In this document: positions 9,077 through 17,300 of the stretch, piece after piece
Layout: every line of letters begins with the position of its first letter
Numbering within the stretch: the stretch's first letter is position 1
Assembly: GCF_036108815.1 (NCBI RefSeq)
Contig: NZ_CP107985.1
Coordinates: forward strand, 4,712,001-4,776,000
Direction: 5' to 3'
Origin: Streptomyces sp. NBC_00353
Lineage (GTDB): Bacteria > Actinomycetota > Actinomycetes > Streptomycetales > Streptomycetaceae
DNA: 64,000 bases
Notes under the pieces: generated by a model
The model's input: only the letters and a program-made list of their open reading frames with translations
Databases searched by the model: none
What the model was told of the DNA's origin: nothing
Translations under genes and position numbers: made by a program

Positions 9077-11032
9077 ATGGCCCTGGACCGTCCCGCGTAC
9101 CGCATCAAACGGCATCTGCTCGGCAAGCCCCTGACCACCGAGCGCATCAGCGACGAGAAACTGAGCAACCGGACGGCGCTCGGGGTACTCGCCTCCGACT
9201 GCATCAGCTCGTCCGCGTACGGCTCCGAGGAGATGCTGCGGGTCCTCGTGCCCGTCGTCGGCGCGGCGGCCTTCACCCTGCTCATGCCGGTGACCGGCGC
9301 GATCCTGCTGGTCCTGCTGCTCCTGACGCTCTGTTACAGCGATGTCGTCATGATCTACACCCGGGCGGGCGGTTCGTACGTCGTCGCCCGGGAGAACTTC
9401 GGGCCGAACATCGCTCAGATCGCCTCCGTGGCGCTGCTCGTCGACTACATCGTGACCGTCGCCGTCCAGGTGTCGGCCGGTACCAACGCCCTCATCTCGC
9501 TCGCCCATCTGATCGGGGGCGGCTGGACCGGCCTGGACCATCTGCAGCTGCCGGTCTCCGTAGCGGTGATCGTGCTGCTCGCGTACGGGAATCTGCGGGG
9601 CATCCGCGAGGCGGGCCGGACCTTCGCGCTGCCCGCCTATCTCTTCATGGCCGCGGTCGGTCTGGTGCTGGTCGTCGCCGGTGTGCGCGGGCTGACGGGC
9701 GGGCTGCCGCACGCCGATCTGCACGCGCCGGGGGTGGTGCCGCTGGGCACGCCGGGCAACGGCTGGCTCTACGGCGCCTCGCTCTTCATCGTGCTGCGGT
9801 CCTTCGCCAACGGCGGCTCGTCGCTCACCGGACTCGAAGCGATCTCCAACGGCATCTCCGCGTTCCGCGAGCCGCAGGGCCGCAACGCCCGCCGCACGCT
9901 CATCACCATGAGCTGTGTGCTCGGTGTCCTCGTCCTCGGCGTCTCCACCCTGGCGCACTTCACGCACGCCGTCCCGTACACCGACGGCACGCCGACCGTC
10001 ATCGCGCAGGAGGCCCATCTCGCCTTCGGCAGCGGGCCATTGGGGATGGTCGGGCTGATTTTCGTACAGCTGGCGACCGCACTGGTCCTCTATACGGGCG
10101 CCAACACGCCGTTCACCGGCTTCCCGTTCCTCGCCAGCTTCGTGGCCGCGGACCGGTTCCTGCCACGGGTGCTGACCCGGCGCGGGCACCGGCTGGCGTT
10201 CTCCAACGGGATCATCGCGCTGACCGTCGTCTCGCTGGCGCTGCTGCTGGCCACCGGCGCCAGCGTGGACAGGCTGGTGGCGCTGTACGCGATCGGTGTG
10301 TTCACCGCGTTCACCATGGCCGGGTCCGGCCTCACCGCGTACCACCTGCGCCGCCGCGAGCCGTACCGCAGGGTGAAGATCGTGGTCAACGGGCTGGCCG
10401 CGGTCATCTCGGCCGCCGTGGTGCTGATCTTCGCGGTCACCAAATTCACCGAGGGTGCCTGGCTGGTCGTGGTGGTCTTCCCGCTCGGCGTCTGGGCGCT
10501 GATTAGGATCAACCGCGAGTACCGGCGTGAGGCCGCCGCGCTGCAGAGCATCCAGGCGCCGGGCGCCGACCGGCCGCGGGTCCGGCGCCATCTGGTCTTC
10601 GTCCTCGTCGACACGCTCGATCTGGCGACGCTGAAGGCGCTGCGGTACGCCCATGAGCTGCGCCCGGACGAGATCCGGGCGGTGCACTTCTCCATCGACG
10701 AGGCGCACGGCAGGCGGCTGGCCGCCCGGTGGGAGGCGACGGCCGCGACGTCCGTGTCGCTGGAGCTGGTGGCGTGCCCGGACCGGCGGCTGCGTCATGC
10801 GATGAAGGAGCTCGCGACCCGGACCACGGCGGACGGGGAGACCTCGCTGACGGTGCTCGTGCCGCGGCGGCTGTACTCCAACGCGCTCGGGAAGATCCTG
10901 CACCGGGGCACCGGTGAGGCGATGGCCATCGCGCTGGAGCAGCTGCCGCACGTGGCGGTGACGATCCTGCCGTTCGACGTCTCGCGCGCGCTGCGGACGC
11001 TGGCGGAGGGGCGGGCCCCTCAACCCGACTGA
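9077..11032 (+). CDS. APC-superfamily amino acid permease-like transporter
   Basis: 651-aa integral membrane protein with about 12 hydrophobic segments between residues ~50 and 480, starting with ALGVLASDCISSSAYGSEEML, the usual first helix of this APC subgroup. A cytoplasmic C-terminal domain of ~150 residues (from RRHLVFVLVDTLDLATLKAL) has a Rossmann-like pattern reminiscent of universal-stress-type domains. The ATG at 9077 begins the family-like MALDRPAYRIKRHLLGKPL; GTG 9071 is in frame. Substrate is unknown. It lies 135 bp after korB and is probably an independent unit. Confidence 0.85.
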   Translation: MALDRPAYRIKRHLLGKPLTTERISDEKLSNRTALGVLASDCISSSAYGSEEMLRVLVPVVGAAAFTLLMPVTGAILLVLLLLTLCYSDVVMIYTRAGGSYVVARENFGPNIAQIASVALLVDYIVTVAVQVSAGTNALISLAHLIGGGWTGLDHLQLPVSVAVIVLLAYGNLRGIREAGRTFALPAYLFMAAVGLVLVVAGVRGLTGGLPHADLHAPGVVPLGTPGNGWLYGASLFIVLRSFANGGSSLTGLEAISNGISAFREPQGRNARRTLITMSCVLGVLVLGVSTLAHFTHAVPYTDGTPTVIAQEAHLAFGSGPLGMVGLIFVQLATALVLYTGANTPFTGFPFLASFVAADRFLPRVLTRRGHRLAFSNGIIALTVVSLALLLATGASVDRLVALYAIGVFTAFTMAGSGLTAYHLRRREPYRRVKIVVNGLAAVISAAVVLIFAVTKFTEGAWLVVVVFPLGVWALIRINREYRREAAALQSIQAPGADRPRVRRHLVFVLVDTLDLATLKALRYAHELRPDEIRAVHFSIDEAHGRRLAARWEATAATSVSLELVACPDRRLRHAMKELATRTTADGETSLTVLVPRRLYSNALGKILHRGTGEAMAIALEQLPHVAVTILPFDVSRALRTLAEGRAPQPD

Positions 11033-11081
11033 GCGCCACCTGCCCACCTGGGCCCGGCGCCTCCGGCTGCCCCCGAGCGCC

Positions 11082-11471
11082 TCAGCCCGGCTGGTCCTGC
11101 GTCGCCTTCCGCGCGTCGTACGTCTCGCGGGCCGCGTGTACGGCGTCGAGGCGCCGCTCGGTCCAGCGCGCCAGCCCCCACACCTGCTCGGCGGCCTCCT
11201 TGCCCAACCCGGTGAGCGAGTAGTCCACCCGTGGCGGGATCACCGGCTTGGCGTCCCGGTGCACAAATCCGTCGCGCTCCAGCGTCTGGAGGGTCTGGGC
11301 CAGCATCTTCTCGCTGACGCCGCCGACCTCGCGGCGCAGCTCGCTGAACCGGTACGAGCGCTCCAGCAGGGCGGCGAGGACGAGGACGCCCCAGCGGCTG
11401 GTGACGTGTTCGAGCACCAGCCGGGAGGGGCACATCTGCCGGTTCACATCCGGCACCTTGCTTACGCTCAT
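11082..11471 (-). CDS. HxlR-family winged-helix transcriptional regulator
   Basis: 129-aa regulator with the HxlR winged helix (TSRWGVLVLAALLERSYRFSEL, then VGGVSEKMLAQTLQTLERDGFVHR). A Cys near the N-terminus (RQMCPSR) fits the conserved redox or quinone-sensing Cys of YodB/QorR relatives. It is divergent from the NmrA/QorB-like reductase at 11582, with 110 bp between. A perfect inverted repeat just upstream of its own start is the likely operator, giving autoregulation plus control of the reductase. This follows the known HxlR-reductase pairing. Confidence 0.9.
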   Translation of the reverse strand: MSVSKVPDVNRQMCPSRLVLEHVTSRWGVLVLAALLERSYRFSELRREVGGVSEKMLAQTLQTLERDGFVHRDAKPVIPPRVDYSLTGLGKEAAEQVWGLARWTERRLDAVHAARETYDARKATQDQPG

Positions 11472-11474
11472 ATC

Positions 11475-11499
11475 AGTACCTTACTTCAGAGTGGGTACT
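11475..11499. promoter_or_regulatory. Putative HxlR operator
   Basis: AGTACC (11475-11480) and GGTACT (11494-11499) form a perfect inverted repeat with a 13-base spacer, starting 3 bp upstream of the HxlR start codon and about 82 bp upstream of the divergent reductase. GTAC-containing inverted repeats are typical of HxlR-family targets. Confidence 0.6.
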
Positions 11500-11581
11500 T
11501 TCCTTTGGTTAGTGCCGCCTCTAGGGTGAGTGACAGAGAGCCCGAACGAGGACCAGAGCACCCAAAGAGGAGAAACCCCCC

Positions 11582-12442
11582 ATGAGCATCGTCGTCACCG
11601 GAGCCACCGGAGAGCTCGGCCGTCTCGTCGTCGACGAGCTGCTGGCCACCGTGCCCGCGAGCGAGATCGCCGCTGTCGTCCGCGACAAGGAGAAGGCCGC
11701 CGGCCTGGCCGCCCGCGGTGTGGAGCTGCGGATCGCCGACTACGACCGGCCCGAGACCCTCGCCGACACCTTCGAGGCCGGCGACCGGGTCCTGCTCATC
11801 TCCGGCAACGAGGTCGGCAAGCGCGTACCGCAGCACACCGCCGTCATCGACGCGGCCAAGGCGGCGGGTGTCGCGCAGCTCGCGTACACCGGCGTGCTGG
11901 GCGGCCCCGACGCCGACTTCCGGCTGGCGGCCGAGCACAAGGTCACCGAGCAGCTGATCCTCGACTCGGGCCTGCCCCACACCTTCCTGCGCAACGGCTG
12001 GTACACCGAGAACTACACGGCGAACCTCGCCCCGGTCCTGGCGCACGGCGCCGTCGTCTCCAACGCGGGCGAGGGCCGGGTCGCCTCCGCCACGCGCGCC
12101 GACTACGCGGCCGCGGCAGCCGCCGTGCTGACCGGCGAGGGTCACCTCGGCAAGGCCTACGAGCTGAGCGGCGATGTCGCCTGGTCGTTCGCGGAGTACG
12201 CGGCCGAGGTGTCGAAGGCCACCGGCAAGGAGATCGCGTACAACAACGTCCCCGCCGCCGTGCACCAGGAGATCCTGGTCGGCGCCGGTCTGCCCGAGGG
12301 GTTCGCGGCGATCCTGGTCGACGTCGACGAGGCGATCGCGCGCGGACTGCTCGCCGGGACGAACGGCGATCTGGTCCGCCTGATCGGCCGCCCTACGACA
12401 CCGCTCGCCGAGACGGTGGCCGCCGCGGTCGCCGCCGCGTAG
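11582..12442 (+). CDS. NmrA/QorB-like NAD(P)H-dependent reductase
   Basis: 286-aa atypical short-chain dehydrogenase of the NmrA/QorB type, which reduces quinones with NADPH. It has the N-terminal dinucleotide motif VTGATGELGRLV (G-x-x-G-x-x-G, residues 5-16), the partial Rossmann strand VVRDKEKA, and the family stretch YTGVLGGPDADFRLAAEHKVTE (split by its natural break after GGP). It is preceded by AGAGGAGAAA. Divergent regulation by the neighbouring HxlR protein is likely. Product assignment beyond 'SDR/NmrA reductase' is an inference from this gene pair. Confidence 0.88.
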   Translation: MSIVVTGATGELGRLVVDELLATVPASEIAAVVRDKEKAAGLAARGVELRIADYDRPETLADTFEAGDRVLLISGNEVGKRVPQHTAVIDAAKAAGVAQLAYTGVLGGPDADFRLAAEHKVTEQLILDSGLPHTFLRNGWYTENYTANLAPVLAHGAVVSNAGEGRVASATRADYAAAAAAVLTGEGHLGKAYELSGDVAWSFAEYAAEVSKATGKEIAYNNVPAAVHQEILVGAGLPEGFAAILVDVDEAIARGLLAGTNGDLVRLIGRPTTPLAETVAAAVAAA

Positions 12443-12580
12443 GGCTTCCCTCCGGACCGGCCCGGGCCCGGCGTCATGACCGTATCGCAATACGGGTATG
12501 ACACCGGGCCCTCGTGGCGCTACCGTCGTGCAGTTGACGGTGCAGCCGAATGGCTGACACGGAGGATGCCGGGAGGGCCT

Positions 12581-13579
12581 GTGGCCGGGACAAATGAACA
12601 GCGGGCGGGCTTGCTGTCCGGCTTCGGCGCGTATGGCCTGTGGGGCCTCGTGCCGCTCTTCTGGCCGCTGCTGAAGCCTTCCGGGGCGATCGAGATCCTC
12701 GCCCACCGCATGGTCTGGTCACTCGTCGTCGTCGGTATCGCGCTGCTCGCGCTGCGCCGCTGGGCATGGATCGGCGAGCTGGTACGGCAGCCGAAGAAGC
12801 TGGGCCTCATCGCGGTCGCCGCGGCCGTCATCACCGTCAACTGGGGCCTTTACATCTGGTCCGTGAACAACGGCCATGTCGTCGAGGCGTCACTCGGCTA
12901 CTTCATCAACCCGCTGGTCACCATCGCCATGGGCGTCCTGCTCCTCGGCGAACGGCTGCGCCCGGTGCAGTGGGTGGCGGTCGGCACCGGCGTCGCGGCG
13001 GTGCTCGTGCTGGCGATCGGATACGGGCGTCCGCCGTGGATCTCGTTGACGCTGGCGTTCTCCTTCGCGACGTACGGCCTGGTGAAGAAGAAGGTCAACA
13101 TGGGCGGCCTGGAGTCGCTCAGCGCAGAGACCGCGGTGCTGTTCGTGCCCGCGCTCGGATATCTGCTGTGGCTCGGGGCGCAGGGCGACGCGACGTTCGT
13201 GTCCGCGGGTGCGGGCCATGCGGCGCTGCTCGCCGCGACGGGTGTCGTGACGGCCGCACCGCTGGTCCTGTTCGGGGCCGCGGCGATCCGCGTACCGCTC
13301 TCGACACTGGGCCTCCTCCAGTACCTGGCGCCGGTCTTCCAGTTCGGCCTCGGCATCCTGTACTTCCACGAGGCGATGCCGCCGGAGCGGTGGGCCGGGT
13401 TCGCGCTGGTGTGGCTGGCGCTCACGCTGCTGACCTGGGACGCGTTCCGGACGGCGCGGCGGACGAGGACGCAGGCGGCGCAGCTCGCCGCTTCGGCGCA
13501 GCAGCCGCCGTCGCAGCGTCTCCCGCACCAGCTTCCGGCCGACGGGAGCTCTTCCCCGTACGCAGCCCGAGGGAAGTGA
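12581..13579 (+). CDS. rarD: EamA-family transporter of the RarD type
   Basis: 332-aa drug/metabolite-superfamily membrane protein with about ten predicted helices. RarD-type landmarks are FGAYGLWGLVPLFWPLLKP, AHRMVWSLVVV, NWGLYIWSVNNGHVVEASLGYFINPL and RVPLSTLGLLQYLAPVFQFGLGI. GTG at 12581 follows GGGAGGG closely; no better in-frame start was seen. The hydrophilic C-terminal tail (residues ~290-332) is rich in Ala, Gln and Ser. The role of RarD in Streptomyces is not defined. It stands alone between a reductase and a monooxygenase. Confidence 0.9.
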   Translation: MAGTNEQRAGLLSGFGAYGLWGLVPLFWPLLKPSGAIEILAHRMVWSLVVVGIALLALRRWAWIGELVRQPKKLGLIAVAAAVITVNWGLYIWSVNNGHVVEASLGYFINPLVTIAMGVLLLGERLRPVQWVAVGTGVAAVLVLAIGYGRPPWISLTLAFSFATYGLVKKKVNMGGLESLSAETAVLFVPALGYLLWLGAQGDATFVSAGAGHAALLAATGVVTAAPLVLFGAAAIRVPLSTLGLLQYLAPVFQFGLGILYFHEAMPPERWAGFALVWLALTLLTWDAFRTARRTRTQAAQLAASAQQPPSQRLPHQLPADGSSSPYAARGK

Positions 13580-13697
13580 CCGGCGCGCCCGGCGTCACCA
13601 TCGCCACCGGAACGGCGAGAGCCGTCCGGAAGGGCGCCAGGACGGCTTCGGGCGAGCCGCCCCGCACTCGGGCGACCACGGTCGACAGTCAAATATG

Positions 13698-13729
13698 ACT
13701 CAGTTGCTTTTTTAACTCTGTTGCGTTTT
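13698..13729 (+). repeat. Two imperfect 17-bp-spaced direct repeats upstream of the monooxygenase
   Basis: ACTCAGTTGCTTTTT (13698) and ACTCTGTTGCGTTTT (13715) are tandem copies differing at two positions, spaced 17 bp apart. They are unusually AT-rich for this DNA and end about 37 bp before the monooxygenase start, so they are a likely regulator-binding or promoter element. Confidence 0.5.
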
Positions 13730-13765
13730 CCTGGATGTCCACGGAAACGCAACCGAGGAGTACCC

Positions 13766-15322
13766 ATGCCCGCATCCCCGCCCGCGGCCGCCGTCCTGAT
13801 CGTGGGAGCCGGACCGACGGGGCTCACCCTGGCCTGCGACCTCGCCCGCCGCTCGATCCCCGTACGGATCATCGACAGGTCCCCCGAGTTCCCGCGCAGC
13901 TCGCGGGCCAAGGGGCCCAACCCCCGCTCCCTGGAGGTCCTGGCGGATCTCGGCGTCGCCCAGGAGATCCTGGCCGCCGGCTCGGCGCCGCTGCCCATGC
14001 GCAAGTACCGGGACGGGGTGCCGGTCGCCGACGCCGACCCGTTCGCGACATCGCGCCCGACGCCCGACGTCCCGTACGACCGGCCATGGTTGATCGCCCA
14101 GTGGAAGCTGGAGGAGATCCTGCGGACCCGCCTGGCGGAGTACGGCGTGCAGGTCGAACTGTCGGCCGAGGTGACGGGGTTGAAGGAGGGACCGGACTCG
14201 GTGACCGCGTCGCTCGCCGACGGCAGGGACATCGAGGCGCGGTACGTGGTGGGCTGCGACGGCGGCCACAGCACGGTACGGAAACTCCTCGGCATCCCGT
14301 TCGAGGGGCAGACGAACGAGGAGCAGGCGATGGTCTGCGGCGACGTCGAGGTGGACGGCCTCGACCGCGGCTACTGGCACCAGTGGTTCGACGAGGACGG
14401 CGCCGTGATGCTGTGCCCGATCCCGGGTACGCGGTCGGGCTGGTGGTTCCAGGCGGGACCCGAGACCGACGCCTCGGGAGCACCCGTACCCCCGTCGCTG
14501 GAGAGCTTCCGCCGGCTCTTCGCCCGGCACACCGGACTGCCGGCCACCCACCTGTCGAACGCCACCCTGCTGTCCACGTACCGGGTCAATGTCCGAATGG
14601 TCGACCGCTACCGGGTGGGCCGCACGTTCCTGGCCGGCGACGCCGCGCATGTGCACTCGGTGGCTGGCGGTCTGGGCATGAACACCGGGATCCAGGACGC
14701 GTTCAACCTGGGCTGGAAGCTGGCGCTGGTCGTCGGCGGCCAGGCAGGACCGGCCCTGCTCGACACATACGAGGAGGAGCGGCTGCCGGTCGCCTCCTGG
14801 ACGCTGGACATCACCTCCGAGCGGCTGCGGGCGACACTCGAAGCGATCAAGAAGCCGGGCGGCGGACTGGACGCGGCGGCCACCTCGGAGACCACCGGCC
14901 TGAGCCGCGGCTACCGCTGGAGCTCCCTCTCCCACGACGGCACGGGCGGGAGCTCCACCGGTCCACTGCGGGCGGGCGACCGCGCTCCTGACGCCCCCTG
15001 CCGCAAGACCGCGACCGGCGCACCGATCCGCCTGTTCGAGGCATTCGCCGGACCGCACTTCACCCTGCTGGGCTTCGGCGCGGGCACGGCTGAGGCACTG
15101 CGGGAGGCGACCGCGAAGTACGGCGACGCGTTGCGGGCGTACGCGCTGGACCCGGCGAGCACGGACGGCCTGGCCGACGACGGGGGTCATGCCCACTCGG
15201 CCTACGGGATCGTGCCGGGTGAGGACACCCTCGTCCTGGTCCGGCCCGACAACCACGTGGGTCTGATCACCCCGGCCACGGACGGCCGGGCCGTCGTCGA
15301 CTACCTCGACCGGCCGGCGTGA
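13766..15322 (+). CDS. FAD-dependent aromatic monooxygenase (PheA/TfdB type)
   Basis: 518-aa class A flavoprotein hydroxylase. It has the FAD-binding GAGPTGLTLACDLARR (residues 12-27), the DG motif GCDGGHSTVRKLLGI, and the second FAD motif FLAGDAAHVHSVAGGLGMN. The C-terminal thioredoxin-like domain (residues ~400-515) ends in LVRPDNHVGLI. ATG at 13766 with GAGGAG just upstream. Homologues hydroxylate phenols or polyketides, or inactivate rifampicin; the substrate cannot be told from sequence. It is convergent with the lipoprotein gene, with 1 bp between stops. No regulator gene sits beside it. Confidence 0.9.
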   Translation: MPASPPAAAVLIVGAGPTGLTLACDLARRSIPVRIIDRSPEFPRSSRAKGPNPRSLEVLADLGVAQEILAAGSAPLPMRKYRDGVPVADADPFATSRPTPDVPYDRPWLIAQWKLEEILRTRLAEYGVQVELSAEVTGLKEGPDSVTASLADGRDIEARYVVGCDGGHSTVRKLLGIPFEGQTNEEQAMVCGDVEVDGLDRGYWHQWFDEDGAVMLCPIPGTRSGWWFQAGPETDASGAPVPPSLESFRRLFARHTGLPATHLSNATLLSTYRVNVRMVDRYRVGRTFLAGDAAHVHSVAGGLGMNTGIQDAFNLGWKLALVVGGQAGPALLDTYEEERLPVASWTLDITSERLRATLEAIKKPGGGLDAAATSETTGLSRGYRWSSLSHDGTGGSSTGPLRAGDRAPDAPCRKTATGAPIRLFEAFAGPHFTLLGFGAGTAEALREATAKYGDALRAYALDPASTDGLADDGGHAHSAYGIVPGEDTLVLVRPDNHVGLITPATDGRAVVDYLDRPA

Positions 15323-15323
15323 G

Positions 15324-15971
15324 TCAGCAGCCCTTGCGCAGCGGGGTGAAGGACAGCCTGGCGCCCTCCTTGAGCTCGGTGGCCCTGCGGTAGACGTCCG
15401 ACTCGACCTCGTACCAGACGTCGTCCTTGGCGGAGTTGCCACCGACGTTGTCGAGTTCGACGCACCAGCGTGCCCGGCGCACGACACGGGTGTAGCGCGT
15501 GGTGCCCTGCTGGACCTTCTCGCAGTCCTTGTAGGAGTCGTTTGTGTACCAGGTCCGGGTCCTCTTCCGGCGGCCCGTGCCGCTGGTGGAGGTGTGCTTG
15601 ACCCGCCTGACACGGGACGTGCAGCGCTTGACCATGCGCGGCCGGGTGCCCGTGGTGGTCTTCCGCGTGATGTGGCGGGTGTCGTCGCGCAGTCCCGAGA
15701 CGGTGCGGTCGGGCGGGCTCGGCTCGGTGCCGTCGACCACTCCCGAGCCGGCGGGACCGGTGGGTGCGGCGTGGCTACCGGGACTGCTGGGCCCGTCGGA
15801 GCTGCCGCAGGCGGTGAGCAGGGCGGCCAGGAGGACGGCGGCGAGGACCGGGCGAATACGGATCCGAGCCGTCGAGGTCCTGACGGACCGTATGGACTGG
15901 CTGCTGTCGGGCGGGTTGGTCACGGGACGCCTGTTCTGGACGGCGGGGACAGTGGGGGCTGTTGTCACCAC
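15324..15971 (-). CDS. Putative basic lipoprotein of unknown function
   Basis: About 215 aa. A lipobox LLTAC (Cys55 from this start) follows a hydrophobic stretch VLAAVLLAALL, so the mature protein should be lipid-anchored outside the membrane. After a Ser/Gly/Pro linker, the mature part is strikingly rich in Arg, Lys and Thr (THIT-like RHITRKTTTGTRPRM, RKRTRTWYTNDSYKDCEK) with four Cys (KRCTS, KDCEK, ARWCVEL, KGC at the C-terminus) that could form two disulphides. GTG at 15971 has AGGT 8 bases upstream; GTG at 15923 would give a more usual signal length. I do not recognise the family. Confidence 0.75.
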   Translation of the reverse strand: MVTTAPTVPAVQNRRPVTNPPDSSQSIRSVRTSTARIRIRPVLAAVLLAALLTACGSSDGPSSPGSHAAPTGPAGSGVVDGTEPSPPDRTVSGLRDDTRHITRKTTTGTRPRMVKRCTSRVRRVKHTSTSGTGRRKRTRTWYTNDSYKDCEKVQQGTTRYTRVVRRARWCVELDNVGGNSAKDDVWYEVESDVYRRATELKEGARLSFTPLRKGC

Positions 15972-16348
15972 TGGCTGACCTGCGCGAAGGTACCTCACGG
16001 CCGACGGCGTGGGCGCCGCGGGCAACGGTCCGGGCCGTCGGCCGAAGGCGCAGGAATCCAGGGTGAGTTCTGCCGGATCACCCGCGACGCGACGCCGAGG
16101 CGGCGCGGCTGGAGGGCCTGGGGGCGACACGGCTGCACAAGGTGGCAGAACCGGGGCACCTGGTGGGTACCGGCCGATCCGGAGGGCAACGAGTTCTGCG
16201 TGCAGTGATGCCGGGGCGGGTTCGGGCCTCCCCCTCTGCGCGGTTCCTCCGGCTATGCCCCTGACGGGTCGCCATCGCGCCCCGGAGCCGGACCGTCCGT
16301 GCAGGTCAGGGCCGTACGACAGAAAGCGGATCTCCCTAGGCTTGGCCC
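15972..16348. other. Intergenic stretch with a gene remnant
   Basis: 377 bp between the lipoprotein gene and the HAD phosphatase. It contains only the truncated VOC-like remnant at 16091-16208, plus presumably the promoters of both flanking genes. No other coding frame looks credible. Confidence 0.6.
16091..16208 (+). pseudogene. Remnant of a VOC/glyoxalase-family gene (C-terminal part, frameshifted)
   Basis: One frame reads DAEAARLEGLGATRLHKV then AEPGH; from there the +1 frame reads GTWWVPADPEGNEFCVQ and stops at 16206-16208. Together these match the typical end of VOC-superfamily proteins, where 'ARLxxLGAT...EPG..WWVxxDPEGNEFCV' is continuous. The N-terminal two thirds are absent. The gene is therefore both truncated and shifted in frame near 16160. 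Confidence 0.65.
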
Positions 16349-17155
16349 ATGCCCATCCCACCCGCATATGCCCTTGTCGCGACGGACCTGGACGGCACTC
16401 TGCTGCGCCACGACGACACCGTCAGCCCCCGCTCCCGTGCCGCGCTCGCGCTGGCCGCCTCGGCGGGGGCGCTCCATCTCGTGGTCACCGGGCGGCCGGT
16501 GCCGGGAATACGGAACCTGCTCGCGGAACTGGACTACCGGGGTCTAGCGGTCTGTGGCCAGGGCACGCAGCTGTACGACGCCGGGACCGGGCGCATGGTG
16601 CACGCGGCCACGCTGGACCGGGACCTGGCCGACACCGCGCTCGGCAAGATCGAGGCCCAGGTGGGTCCGGTCTTCGCGGCCGTGGACCAGGACGGGCCCG
16701 AGGGCCGGACGCTGATCGAGCCGGGGTACCGGATGCCGCACCCGGCCCTGCCCGCCCAGCGGACCGGCCACCGGGACGAGTTGTGGGCCACCCCGATCGT
16801 CAAGGTCCTCGTCCGCCACCCCGAGCTCACGGACGACGCACTGGCCGCCGCGGCCCGCGCGGTCGTCGGCGATCTGGCCACCGTCACGCTGTCCGGCCCC
16901 GGCACGGTCGAACTCCAGCCGTACGGCGTCGACAAGGGCACCGGGCTCGCCCTGGCCGCCGAGGCCCTGGGTGTGGATCCGGCTGCCACGATCGCGTTCG
17001 GGGACATGCCCAACGATCTGCCGATGTTCCGCCGGTCCGGGTACGGGGTCGCGATGGCCAACGCCCATCCGGACCTGCGTGCGGCAGCGGACGAGGTGAC
17101 GACGTCGAACGGGGACGACGGGGTCGCGGTGGTGCTGGAGCGCGTGTTCGGCTGA
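16349..17155 (+). CDS. HAD-superfamily (Cof/IIB) phosphatase
   Basis: 268-aa hydrolase of the Cof-type HAD-IIB group, which dephosphorylates sugar phosphates or similar small molecules in the cytoplasm. Motif I is DLDGTLL (Asp13 and Asp15) near the N-terminus, motif II is in VVTGRPVPG, and motif IV is GDMPNDLPMF with the lysine of motif III in GVDKGTGLALAAEALG. ATG at 16349 follows a short upstream region with a possible -10 (TAGGCT, 16335). Substrate is unknown. Confidence 0.92.
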   Translation: MPIPPAYALVATDLDGTLLRHDDTVSPRSRAALALAASAGALHLVVTGRPVPGIRNLLAELDYRGLAVCGQGTQLYDAGTGRMVHAATLDRDLADTALGKIEAQVGPVFAAVDQDGPEGRTLIEPGYRMPHPALPAQRTGHRDELWATPIVKVLVRHPELTDDALAAAARAVVGDLATVTLSGPGTVELQPYGVDKGTGLALAAEALGVDPAATIAFGDMPNDLPMFRRSGYGVAMANAHPDLRAAADEVTTSNGDDGVAVVLERVFG

Positions 17156-17230
17156 GCCACCCCCGGAGCGACATCCGTGCGGCGCCGGAACGGCGTCGGC
17201 CGGCGGAAGCGGCGCGTACCCGTTCCCAAA

Positions 17231-17252
17231 ACTATATGCACATGCATATAGT
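17231..17252. promoter_or_regulatory. 22-bp AT-rich palindrome, putative operator over a promoter
   Basis: ACTATATGC (17231-17239) and GCATATAGT (17244-17252) are perfect reverse complements around ACAT. The second arm contains TATAGT, a good -10 element, about 45 bp upstream of the flavin-reductase-type gene at 17301. This is the most AT-rich stretch in the neighbourhood. A repressor, perhaps the TetR protein encoded at 17865, would block the promoter by binding here. Confidence 0.65.
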
Positions 17253-17300
17253 GCAGGCACACGCAGTCGCAGCACGCAACCGTTCACGGGGGACCCCGCC

